From: a virus
IMG/VR virus record: IMGVR_UViG_3300018065_000015
Span: 1 to 64,000 of that record
Reading direction: 5' to 3' (one strand)
DNA length: 64,000 nucleotides
Shown: positions 17,627 to 24,658 of the stretch, piece by piece
How the letters are laid out: each line of letters opens with the position of its first letter
Numbering within the stretch: the first letter of the stretch is position 1
The notes under the pieces: model-generated
Databases searched by the model: none
The model's input: the letters and a program-made list of their open reading frames with translations, nothing else
What the model was told of the DNA's origin: nothing
Translations under genes and position numbers: made by a program

Positions 17627-17821
17627 GAAGCACAAGCGGCGGTTGGGAAGTCTGCGGGAGCCCGTTTATGCGCTTAGCGGCGCAGGGCGATGAGCAAGGA
17701 CTGTGCAATCCATCTGTCGTTGTCGCTCAGATGACGTGCGCTGCGAGGCAAAGTCAGGTCTGAGGACTAAAATGGAGGTATAGGATGGCGCGCGCTAGGC
17801 CTAATCACTTACCTCCTAAAT

Positions 17822-17894
17822 GGCCCGTTGGTCTATCGGTTATGACACCGGACTTTCGATCCGGTAAGGGTGGGTTCGATTCCCCCACGGGTCA
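17822..17894 (+). tRNA. tRNA-Glu (TTC)
   Basis: Acceptor GGCCCGT/ACGGGTC, T8, three-pair D stem with GG in the loop, anticodon stem CCGGA/TCCGG with loop CTTTCGA, T arm with TTCGATT (one mismatch). A73; CCA not encoded. The 195 bases before it (17627-17821) hold no gene. Confidence 0.9.
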
Positions 17895-18331
17895 CTTGCG
17901 CAGCTTGTTCACCGTCTGTTTAGATGCGATCGCGCATCGCACCAGGCCTCTCGGCGCGCATTGGGAGAGGATGGCAGATGAACGAGTTATTGACTCCGGC
18001 AAGAACGCTTGCCCAACGCTGGGAGCAATAGAGGTGGGTGTTAAAGCCGTGGCAACGGGTTGATACCACCTAAGCGCACAAATCACATGCGTACGGGCTA
18101 TGTAGGTACGGGAGAGCCGGCCGTTCTTCGGGAGCGGTTGCCGCCCTAGGTAGGTGAAACCAATTCCGCGAGGAGTCGGGATTAGCTGGACGGGTCCGTC
18201 AAGAGCGCCGCGGTGCATAGGTTGCGGGAGTAGCCAGCGGGATTGAATTGCGTCGTCGCTGGTCCGCCAACAGTGACCACCATACCACGGCTATGTGTCG
18301 CAACGGTCGGGGTGGTCCATGGTACGCATGA
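17895..18331 (+). ncRNA. Large structured RNA candidate, about 440 nt
   Basis: No ORF with a ribosome site fits here. Clear helices include TATTG-CTCC/GGGAG-CAATA around GGCAAG-AACG-CTTGCC (17985-18032), AGGTGG/CCACCT (near 18031-18070) enclosing CCG/CGG, a TTCG-capped hairpin near 18127, GACG/CGTC near 18193, and GACCACC/GGTGGTC near 18275-18320 with a possible pseudoknot (TACC/GGTA). Large ornate RNAs next to tRNAs are known in phages (for example GOLLD and ROOL), but I cannot assign a family. Confidence 0.45.
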
Positions 18332-18361
18332 TTTTATTCACGTCAATAAGATTGGAGACCG
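18332..18361 (+). promoter_or_regulatory. Repeated TTATTC hairpin, copy b
   Basis: TTATTC, loop ACGT, CAATAA (18334-18349), followed by GATTGGAGA, which includes the ribosome site of the 84-aa gene. About 25 of 30 bases match copy a before the DUF2997 gene. Confidence 0.55.
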
Positions 18362-18616
18362 ATGGATTTCGAGGAAGCTCTGCGCCAGTGGTGCGCACGC
18401 AACCTGCAGGTCACGCTGAGCCACTTCGATCGTGACAACGGCTTGCTTGACTTGGTTCTCGACCTTTACGTGAATGGCGTCGTCGTTTCGACGGCGACCA
18501 CGATGGTCGATCTTAACGAGCTGCTCCGGAAACCCGAACCGGAGCCGGATCCGCCGTCCGACGAGCGGAATCCACGAGGCGTGCGGCTCGATCGCACGGA
18601 AAGCCCTGTGGTGTAA
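18362..18616 (+). CDS. Small protein with shared C-terminal tag, 84 aa
   Basis: GGAGA lies just before the ATG. Residues 1-55 form a small alpha/beta unit, then a Pro/Glu linker, then PRGVRLDRTESPVV. The RGVRLDR segment is identical to that of the 440-aa protein at 997-2319 although every one of the seven codons differs. The last 15 bases overlap the 5' end of tRNA-Gln. Confidence 0.72.
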   Translation: MDFEEALRQWCARNLQVTLSHFDRDNGLLDLVLDLYVNGVVVSTATTMVDLNELLRKPEPEPDPPSDERNPRGVRLDRTESPVV

Positions 18617-18674
18617 TCGGTAACACACGGGATTTTGGTTCCCGTATTGCTAGGTTCGAGTCCTGCCGGGGCTT
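18602..18674 (+). tRNA. tRNA-Gln (TTG)
   Basis: Acceptor AGCCCTG/CGGGGCT, T8, D stem GTGT/ACAC with GG in the loop, anticodon stem CGGGA/TCCCG with loop TTTTGGT, T arm with TTCGAGT (one mismatch at 49-65). A weak A1-T72 pair is usual for Gln. CCA not encoded. Confidence 0.88.
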
Positions 18675-18676
18675 CT

Positions 18677-19387
18677 ATGGCAATGATTGCTGAGGCTTTG
18701 CCAATCATCCAGTATCGCAACGATACAGTCGGCAACAGCCACCACGTGTCGCTACCAAGAGCTAAAACATGCCCGGGGCGGTCGCATCTTTGCGATGAGT
18801 TGTGCTACGGGAAAAAGGGGTGCTGCGCGCAGCCGCATTCCGTGGCGTCATATGAACGCTTCTACAAGGCAACACTGCGCGAAGACTTCGCCGATTGCAT
18901 GATCGCGCAGTTGGCACGCAAGCGTGCCGGCATCTTTCGCATCCATGCCGTGGGTGACTTCTACAGCGCGGCTTACATCAACAAATGGCGTAAGATCGTG
19001 CAGGCGTCGCCGCACATTAAGTTCTGGACGTATACTCGCTCCTGGCGGATTCCGTGGCTGTACAGACACCTGCGACAGCTAGCTGCGCTGCCAAACATGA
19101 GCATGTTCTGGTCCACAGACGCCGAAACGCATGCACGTAATGGTGCGCCGCCGCACGTACCGTATGTACGCGTAGCGCACCTCCGGTCGTCCGACGACGA
19201 GACCATCCCGTGGTACGCCGATGTTGTTTGGTGCGACCACCGTGGTGTAGTCTGGCCAGAGCCGTATCTACGATCCTGCCCGCAGGGTTTGGTCGAAGGA
19301 TGTAACTGCCGCGATTGTCAGTGGTGCGTTCAAAAATCGATGTCACGCCGTGATCGCTTGGCGCTGGGAACCGTACCAGCCACGTGA
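18677..19387 (+). CDS. GP88-family phage protein (copy 2)
   Basis: 236 aa, starting two bases after tRNA-Gln; an upstream in-frame ATG would lie inside the tRNA. It shares with copy 1 (7443-8138) the blocks CYGKKG, RIHAVGDFYSAAYI, TYTRSWR, FWSTDAETH and a terminal Cys cluster. Identity is modest, so the duplication is old or the copies were acquired separately. Lack of a clear Shine-Dalgarno may mean translation after tRNA processing. Confidence 0.85.
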   Translation: MAMIAEALPIIQYRNDTVGNSHHVSLPRAKTCPGRSHLCDELCYGKKGCCAQPHSVASYERFYKATLREDFADCMIAQLARKRAGIFRIHAVGDFYSAAYINKWRKIVQASPHIKFWTYTRSWRIPWLYRHLRQLAALPNMSMFWSTDAETHARNGAPPHVPYVRVAHLRSSDDETIPWYADVVWCDHRGVVWPEPYLRSCPQGLVEGCNCRDCQWCVQKSMSRRDRLALGTVPAT

Positions 19388-19394
19388 GGAAAAC

Positions 19395-19664
19395 ATGTCT
19401 ACACGCGATATTGAAGAACTTGAGGATGCGTTCGACGCACAGGTCGGACGTTGTGAGCCGAACAAAGTTGTCGGCATACAGTTTCAGGGTGAATGGTTAA
19501 AGCTTGGCAGTAAGAGCGCATGGCACGGCACCGGGCCGGCTAAGAACGCGCTGCGCCAGCGTCTACGATACATCACCCGCTGGGATCGTGAGGACGCGTC
19601 GCGTCTGTATGATCACCTCATCAACAACGGACTGATTGAGTTCGTTCCACTCATGCCCGAATAG
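19395..19664 (+). CDS. Unknown small protein, 89 aa
   Basis: ATG with GAGGA upstream, 7 bases after the GP88 gene. A charged soluble protein with no recognised motif; probably co-transcribed with its neighbours. Confidence 0.72.
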   Translation: MSTRDIEELEDAFDAQVGRCEPNKVVGIQFQGEWLKLGSKSAWHGTGPAKNALRQRLRYITRWDREDASRLYDHLINNGLIEFVPLMPE

Positions 19665-19673
19665 GAGTGCCCT

Positions 19674-19817
19674 ATGTCTGAGGAATCGGGTGATCGTAGC
19701 TTGGTACACATCGACGATGGCGGCTGCCTCGGTTGCGGCTGCTTCATCTTCTTGGTGTTGCTGGGCTTGGCGGCGCTATCGCTTGCGACGTCTTTCGGGC
19801 GATGGCTGTGCAGCTAA
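19674..19817 (+). CDS. Small Cys-rich membrane protein, 47 aa
   Basis: A short gene with AGGAG 7 bases before its ATG. A polar N terminus with CLGCGC is followed by one membrane helix (about residues 24-40) and a short tail ending in Cys. Confidence 0.65.
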   Translation: MSEESGDRSLVHIDDGGCLGCGCFIFLVLLGLAALSLATSFGRWLCS

Positions 19818-19903
19818 ACGATGTATATTCCGAAGTGGGACGACGCATGTTCTGCAGGTAATTCTCCGTTTACGCTGCTAGTCTACGTTTTCGGCGACTG
19901 GGC

Positions 19904-20206
19904 GTGCTTGTCACCCTGGCACAGGCCGAATATCTATCCGAGGGTATGGTTGCCCGCGGGTTTACTTATCCAGCAGCACGGTGCGGCATCCGGATCACCG
20001 GCGGCCACGTGTTAATCTGGCTCAAAAATCGATTATTGGAGATGGGATATCTCAAATGCGGTTCGACCTATCCCCCAGGGGTTAATACCGCCGACGAGGA
20101 CGGTATGCAGTTAGATGGTCATGTAGCGCGTTCGAAGATAGCGTCCACTCCGTTGGTGATCCGCCCGATCGATCGGGTGGCTCATCGCGTATCCCGTGAT
20201 CGTTAA
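19904..20206 (+). CDS. Possible protein, 100 aa
   Basis: GTG start without a good ribosome site. The middle of the translation is protein-like, but the frame is open only from 19862, and a competing 64-aa frame starts at 19821. It could be a real gene with an unusual start, or a decayed one. Confidence 0.35.
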   Translation: MLVTLAQAEYLSEGMVARGFTYPAARCGIRITGGHVLIWLKNRLLEMGYLKCGSTYPPGVNTADEDGMQLDGHVARSKIASTPLVIRPIDRVAHRVSRDR

Positions 20207-20234
20207 TGTTCACCCCAATAGGAGAAAAGAAACA

Positions 20235-21587
20235 GTGCCAAATGACGGACTTGGTCCCCCACGTGTAGGGGACCGGTGCCGAGTCATCAAAGCCAGCATG
20301 TGGGCTCGTGCGGAAGATCGTGCCGGCAACTTAGTAGTCGGCGACACGTTCACCGTTGTCAGAGTCCGCGGAGTGCGTGCTGACGGCGGACCCGGAGTTG
20401 AATTCCGGACGTACGAGGGCAACCTTCACACCTTTCCGATCGGCGATGTCGAAGTCATCGCACGTGCGAGCGGTGAGGACGCCCCACAGGAATTCAGATC
20501 CGGTGATTTGGTACACGTCGTATCGAAACCGATTTCTGCGCACAACCCGCATCACGCCGGGTATCTGCAGCGCGGACATGTTATCCAGGTATCACACGCT
20601 GAGGACCGGTGGATTCATTACGATCTGCCGGGCGGCGGCACACAGTCGATACATGCGACTGATTGCCGCTTGCTCTGGCGTTCCGACGATGCAGAGATTA
20701 TACCTGGGTGCACTGTGACTGTGCTACGTAACAACGTCTCAGCGCGGAAGCAACACATCGGCGCTTTGCTGGAGGTAGGCGACCACCTGAGGGTGTTACG
20801 CACGGACGGTAAATCGGTTTGGTACAAACGTGTAAATGATGGCTACGGTCAAGAACACAATATCCCATATAAGGACGTCCGCCGTGACGGGTGTGATGAT
20901 GTGTTCAAAGACTGCCGCGCAAGAGACGTGGTAGTTGTCAAAAATCCGCACGGTTGCATGCACCCAGATGGGCATCGGCAGCTGCGCAAGGGTGACATGG
21001 TCACTGTCAGCAATCGCGATAGCTGCGGCATCGCGTATAAATACATCAATGCGGAGGGCAAGCTGGCTTTGGCCTGGTTGGACCACCGCGATATTGTGCT
21101 GTACAGACGACCGGTCGCCGGAGGTGCTGGGCCTCGACGCAAGAAGCCCAAGAAATCAAGCCGGTACCCTATGAAAGCCATGAGTACCGGTCGAACCAAA
21201 ACTGTTTCTGAAACCAAAGAAGGAGCTTGTGACGCTATGCAGTCATTCAACGCCAATCGAGAAGAGTATATCAAGTTGCTGGAGGCCCACTTCACCAAGT
21301 GCGAGGCCGCCAAGAAAGAAGCCGATGCCAGCATCGCCGCGGCGCTCAAGGAAGGCTCGGCGAAGATCACCGAACGCGTGGAGAAAGCCCCGACGAGCCA
21401 CGTCAGCGCGGACGTCAAGGTCGCCACGTATTCGGGGCCGAACATCGCCAACCTCGCGGCGCATATCGCGACGTTGAAGCGTTGCTGCGACGAGGTCGTT
21501 GAAGTCGACGCCCGCGAAGATCAGCAATACTTCGCCGAGCCGTCGGTCAACATGGACCGTCACGCGCAGGTTACGCTCAGCATGTAG
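20235..21587 (+). CDS. SH3-like repeat protein with C-terminal helical domain, 450 aa
   Basis: A GTG start is chosen for its AGGAG site. Residues 1-300 hold several repeats of the pattern GDxxxV with short beta segments (VGDRCRVI, SGDLVHVV, KGDMVTV), as in SH3-like or KOW barrels. A Lys-rich linker follows. The last 115 residues are helical, from MQSFNANREEYI onward, and could also be made separately from an internal ATG at 21238. A strong terminator follows. Confidence 0.72.
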   Translation: MPNDGLGPPRVGDRCRVIKASMWARAEDRAGNLVVGDTFTVVRVRGVRADGGPGVEFRTYEGNLHTFPIGDVEVIARASGEDAPQEFRSGDLVHVVSKPISAHNPHHAGYLQRGHVIQVSHAEDRWIHYDLPGGGTQSIHATDCRLLWRSDDAEIIPGCTVTVLRNNVSARKQHIGALLEVGDHLRVLRTDGKSVWYKRVNDGYGQEHNIPYKDVRRDGCDDVFKDCRARDVVVVKNPHGCMHPDGHRQLRKGDMVTVSNRDSCGIAYKYINAEGKLALAWLDHRDIVLYRRPVAGGAGPRRKKPKKSSRYPMKAMSTGRTKTVSETKEGACDAMQSFNANREEYIKLLEAHFTKCEAAKKEADASIAAALKEGSAKITERVEKAPTSHVSADVKVATYSGPNIANLAAHIATLKRCCDEVVEVDAREDQQYFAEPSVNMDRHAQVTLSM

Positions 21588-21622
21588 CAAACCATCAGAG
21601 TGTCTTTCTCAAGAAAGGCAAC

Positions 21623-21665
21623 AGGGGCGGCGGTTGACCGCTTCCGCCGCCCCTACTTTTACTTT
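21623..21665 (+). terminator. Rho-independent terminator
   Basis: AGGGGCGGCGG (21623-21633) pairs with CCGCCGCCCCT (21644-21654), with a 10-base loop and then ACTTTTACTTT. Ends the transcript of the SH3-like gene. Confidence 0.82.
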
Positions 21666-21694
21666 CAAGCATACAACTACCGGGAGGGTTCACA

Positions 21695-22204
21695 ATGAAC
21701 AGACGAGACATGCTGAAGACATCGGCCGCTGCCGTTGCGGCCACCGGGATGCTCCCGCGCGCGGAAGCCAAACCCACACCGACGGGCGACAAACAGATCA
21801 TCGAACATTACGCCGCGACGATCTATGCGATCCCAGTCGTGGCCGCCCGGCGTGTTCTGGGCCTCTACCGCGGTGACTACAGCCTGTCCGTGTTGAAGGA
21901 CGGCCAGCTGCTCGGCAATGCCAGGATAGTCGTTGCAACCGAAGAGGACATCGACCGGTTCTTCAAGCCCGTGGCCGTCGGAGACGGTTTTACTCCGCGG
22001 ATGGTAGCGAAGATACCGTCGGTGCGCTTCGGTGACGATCTCACTCTTAGAGACTTCTGGGTCTATACCGATCCGCCGGAGCCGGCCGACGGCTTCGTGA
22101 ACCGTGAGGGTGCTGGCAAACTGATCGGCCTGCCGTACGCAACCTACGGCGGACGCCTCTGGAGAATGAAAGGACGTAAGCTCTATGAAATTCGGGACTC
22201 TTAG
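21695..22204 (+). CDS. Tat-exported unknown protein, 169 aa
   Basis: The N terminus MNRRDMLKTSAAAVAATG is a twin-arginine signal (RRDMLK) followed by a hydrophobic stretch and a likely cleavage after AEA near residue 25. The mature part is a small beta-rich domain with no known motif. Export in folded form suggests a cofactor or a periplasmic role. GGGAGG lies upstream, and the 3' end overlaps the radical SAM gene by 20 bases. Confidence 0.75.
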   Translation: MNRRDMLKTSAAAVAATGMLPRAEAKPTPTGDKQIIEHYAATIYAIPVVAARRVLGLYRGDYSLSVLKDGQLLGNARIVVATEEDIDRFFKPVAVGDGFTPRMVAKIPSVRFGDDLTLRDFWVYTDPPEPADGFVNREGAGKLIGLPYATYGGRLWRMKGRKLYEIRDS

Positions 22205-23075
22205 CGTCGTTTGCGGCACGTCCGCATGCAACGCCGGCTGCCCGTTCTGCGTGAGCAAGATGACCACGCAGGCAGAAACCGTAAAGAGGCCAAACTGGAG
22301 GCGATGTGAGGTCGCCTGCGAATTGGCAAAGCGCAGCGGCGTGACCACTGCGCTGATTACCGGTAAAGGCGAGCCCACACTCGTCCCCAAAGAGATTTCC
22401 GCCTACGTCCGCCGCCTCGCCGTGCACTTCCCGTTGATCGAACTGCAGACCAACGGGATTATGCTGGCACACGAGAAGGACGACAGATGGATAAACGAGT
22501 GGGCGTGCTCCGGCATGACGCTCATCTGTGTCTCGGTGGTACATCACGAGAAACTGATCAACAGCGACATGATGGGCTACAAAGGCAAGGAGTTCGAGCT
22601 GTCGACGCTGATCGAGCGCATCCACAAAGCCGGTATGTCCGTGCGGATCAACTGCACGGCCATGAAAGGCGGCGTTGAGACGTCCGACCACATCCACGAC
22701 ATGATCGACTTCTGCGCCTGCTTCGATGTCGAGCAGTTCACTATCCGCGAGGTCACTGCGCCGGACGCTGACGAACGCGTCGCACATCCCGGCGTCGCCA
22801 AATGGGTCCACGAGCATCAGCTCAACCAAAAGGACAGTGACGGCGCTAAGATCGCCGGCGATCTGGCCATCCAGCGCGCAGTCGAGGAGCTGGGTGGGCA
22901 GAAACTGCTGGCACTTCCACATGGCGCAATGGTCTACGATGTCGGAGGCCAGAACGTCTGCACGAACAATTGCTTGACGGATACGCTCAATCCAGAAGAG
23001 ATCCGCCAGCTCATTTACTTCCGGGACGGCCATTTGAGGTACGACTGGAAGTATCCCGGTGCTATCATCATCTAG
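22185..23075 (+). CDS. Radical SAM enzyme, 296 aa
   Basis: CNAGCPFC near residues 15-22 is the CxxxCxxC motif that binds the 4Fe-4S cluster. GKGEPTL (near 63) is the SAM-contacting GGEP-type motif, and further beta-alpha repeats (LQTNGIML, VRINCTA) fit the TIM-barrel core. Three further Cys near the C terminus might hold an auxiliary cluster. The substrate is unknown. It overlaps the Tat-exported protein gene, which could be its target or simply a neighbour. Confidence 0.85.
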   Translation: MKFGTLSVVCGTSACNAGCPFCVSKMTTQAETVKRPNWRRCEVACELAKRSGVTTALITGKGEPTLVPKEISAYVRRLAVHFPLIELQTNGIMLAHEKDDRWINEWACSGMTLICVSVVHHEKLINSDMMGYKGKEFELSTLIERIHKAGMSVRINCTAMKGGVETSDHIHDMIDFCACFDVEQFTIREVTAPDADERVAHPGVAKWVHEHQLNQKDSDGAKIAGDLAIQRAVEELGGQKLLALPHGAMVYDVGGQNVCTNNCLTDTLNPEEIRQLIYFRDGHLRYDWKYPGAIII

Positions 23076-23084
23076 GAGACTAAG

Positions 23085-23186
23085 ATGAAGGAACACCACC
23101 AGCTTGCGGCAGTATTAATAGGCACGCTGCTTATCCCGGCGCTGCTGGTACTGACGTATGCTATCCTTTATGCCTATGGGGATTGA
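23085..23186 (+). CDS. Very small membrane protein, 33 aa
   Basis: AGGAG lies before the ATG. One membrane helix covers most of the peptide (residues 8-30). Confidence 0.55.
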   Translation: MKEHHQLAAVLIGTLLIPALLVLTYAILYAYGD

Positions 23187-23188
23187 CC

Positions 23189-23416
23189 ATGGGAAACCGA
23201 CGACGCAAAACCGGCGGCAAACGCCGGAAAAGTGTACGTTGCACCCTGTGCACCGACGTTCGGTGGCTGGGCAACGCCTCGGGTAGATTCAAACGCAAAG
23301 ACGAACTCGAGATGCGCGACCGAGGGCGCTTGGAGGAGTTCGAGAAGGAGAAAGACGATGGCCAAACTACTGGGCCAGGGGGTGAACACCCTCAAGAAGA
23401 TGAAGAACGACTGTGA
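23189..23416 (+). CDS. Small basic protein with CxxC, 75 aa
   Basis: A basic start (GNRRRKTGGKRRKS) is followed by CTLC, then a charged helix. The last 59 bases overlap the next gene in another frame. Weak GGGGA ribosome site. Confidence 0.55.
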   Translation: MGNRRRKTGGKRRKSVRCTLCTDVRWLGNASGRFKRKDELEMRDRGRLEEFEKEKDDGQTTGPGGEHPQEDEERL

Positions 23417-24143
23417 AAAAGTCGTGACCAAGCAGTACCAGTTGCTGCAGGTCTCGCAGTCCTTCGGTGGGTATGACAAGTCGTACACGCCGCTGGACGA
23501 AGACGGTCGTCAGCTGCCCAGCGAGGGGCAGACGATCAAGCAGGACCCGCGCGATCTCGTCGCCCGCGTCGAGAAAGAGTGGACCGCACTTTTCGACATG
23601 ATGGCGGGCTGCGACAAGACGAACTGCACGGCCGCAGCGGACATCGTGGTCCGCGACGAAGCCGGCGACCCGTTCGTCATCGCCGAGCGCGTGCCCGTCA
23701 CGACGCTGATGCCGCTGCAGAAGAAAGCAGACGACATCCTCACACTCATCCGCCACATCCCGACGCTCTCGATGAGCCGTACGTGGACGTGGGACGACAA
23801 CGCAAACTGCTACGTGTCGGATGAGGAGTTCACGGACAAGACCGAAAAGGTGCACCGCCACCAGATCGTCGTCGAGCCCACCGAATTCCACCCGGCGCAG
23901 ACGCATACGTACACCGAGGACCGCCCGATCGGTACCTGGCGAACGGTTTGGACCACGTCCTGCCGTCCGGCAGCCGAAGTGGCGGCCATGGAGGCGCGCG
24001 CCATTGCATTCAAATACGCAATCGGCGAAGCTGTGCAGAAGGCCAACACGGCCGAAATGCAAGAGAGAAAGATCGCCAAGCCGATCTTTGATTGGATCCT
24101 TCGGGGAGTGAAGCCTGCAGCCCAACAGCCCAGCGAGGCATAG
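23358..24143 (+). CDS. Unknown protein, 261 aa
   Basis: ATG at 23358 chosen for AAGGAGA upstream. The N-terminal part is helical, then a beta-rich stretch with many Trp and Thr (TWTWDD, GTWRTVWTT), then a C-terminal helix. No signal peptide. No family recognised. It is the last gene before the second RNA island. Confidence 0.78.
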   Translation: MAKLLGQGVNTLKKMKNDCEKVVTKQYQLLQVSQSFGGYDKSYTPLDEDGRQLPSEGQTIKQDPRDLVARVEKEWTALFDMMAGCDKTNCTAAADIVVRDEAGDPFVIAERVPVTTLMPLQKKADDILTLIRHIPTLSMSRTWTWDDNANCYVSDEEFTDKTEKVHRHQIVVEPTEFHPAQTHTYTEDRPIGTWRTVWTTSCRPAAEVAAMEARAIAFKYAIGEAVQKANTAEMQERKIAKPIFDWILRGVKPAAQQPSEA

Positions 24144-24185
24144 GCGCAGGCATAACAGAGCTTTAGAGTCAGGTTTAGATTTATG

Positions 24186-24285
24186 TTAGAGGGACCCGTG
24201 CGCTCTGCGCACTTTTAGGTTCGAGTCCTGACGCGGGCACTTTTTCGACTGTCCGTGTGGCGAAATTGGAAAACGCAGGTCCCCT
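24186..24285 (+). tRNA. Circularly permuted tRNA-Leu candidate (3' half before 5' half)
   Basis: The 3' half (about 24186-24239) has anticodon-loop sequence TTAGAG, stem GGACC, a class II variable arm GTGCGC-TCT-GCGCAC, T arm TTAGG/CCTGA with TTCGAGT, acceptor CGCGGGC and A73. After an 11-base linker the 5' half (24251-24285) gives acceptor GTCCGTG, T8, D arm GCG-AAATTGGAAAA-CGC, and stem GGTCC. Acceptor pairing is 7 of 7 (two G-T) and anticodon stem 5 of 5. A73, the class II arm and TAG in the loop all fit Leu; the exact join (TAG or TTA) is uncertain. Flanks 24158-24170 and 24293-24306 can pair. Confidence 0.72.
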
Positions 24286-24359
24286 CCCAGCAGACTTCGA
24301 CAGCTTACTCCTAGGCTCACATAGGTTTGTCATGATGTGCAATCAATCGCTACGAGAAA

Positions 24360-24458
24360 CCCATTTTGAATATACGGGTTAGATTCCCGTCCCGGCCTCC
24401 TTATTGTCCACACGCTACCCATAAGGGCCGGGTCGTATAATGTTAATACGTTCAACAT
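24360..24458 (+). tRNA. Circularly permuted tRNA candidate, probably Gly (CCC)
   Basis: 3' half first (24360-24398): CCCATT, stem TTGAA, T arm ACGGG/CCCGT with loop TTAGATT, acceptor CCCGGCC, T73. The 5' half (24426-24458) follows after 27 bases: acceptor GGCCGGG (7 of 7 Watson-Crick), T8, D stem GTAT/ATAC, stem TTCAA. U73 and the D-arm sequence suggest Gly. The D loop lacks one of the two G residues and the T loop lacks C56. Just outside the halves GCTACGAG (24349-24356) pairs with CTCGTGGC (24471-24478). Confidence 0.68.
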
Positions 24459-24478
24459 ACTCAGACTAACCTCGTGGC

Positions 24479-24565
24479 TTAAACGGTGGACAGTGCATAT
24501 CTGCGTTTACGCTAAACCGAACCCAGGGCCCCCCCTGTCAGGACAATATGGGTTAGGGGCCCGCC
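24479..24565 (+). ncRNA. Possible pseudoknot region
   Basis: AACCCA (near 24520) can pair with TGGGTT (near 24549) while GGGCCCC right after the first pairs with GGGGCCC right after the second, an H-type pseudoknot pattern. No gene present. Confidence 0.3.
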
Positions 24566-24638
24566 AGTGCCGAGTCAATAGTCGACAGCCGTGGCTTCAC
24601 AGCCTTGCGGTAGCCCGGTGCGATCCCGGGTCGGCGCT
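24566..24638 (+). other. tRNA-like element E
   Basis: AGTGCCGA pairs with TCGGCGCT (8 pairs) and a T arm CCCGG-TGCGATC-CCGGG is present. Overall length is normal for a tRNA, but the D loop lacks GG and no 7-base anticodon loop forms; GGCT-TCAC-AGCC occupies that place. A decayed or non-decoding tRNA. Confidence 0.4.
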
Positions 24639-24658
24639 CTCATAGAAAGGAGGACGAC

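Noticed and set aside
17785-18063. Plus-strand ORF of 92 aa
   Set aside because: It reads through tRNA-Glu and the structured RNA and has no ribosome site.
22047-23099. Minus-strand ORF of 350 aa
   Set aside because: It is antisense to the radical SAM gene, whose motifs are unambiguous.
24436-24441. TATAAT as a promoter -10 box
   Set aside because: It lies inside the 5' half of the permuted Gly tRNA and has no -35 element at 16-18 bases.
24144-24480. Permuted group I intron around the permuted tRNAs
   Set aside because: The flanks are too short and no P7 or G-binding core sequence is visible, so self-splicing of the known group I type is not supported.
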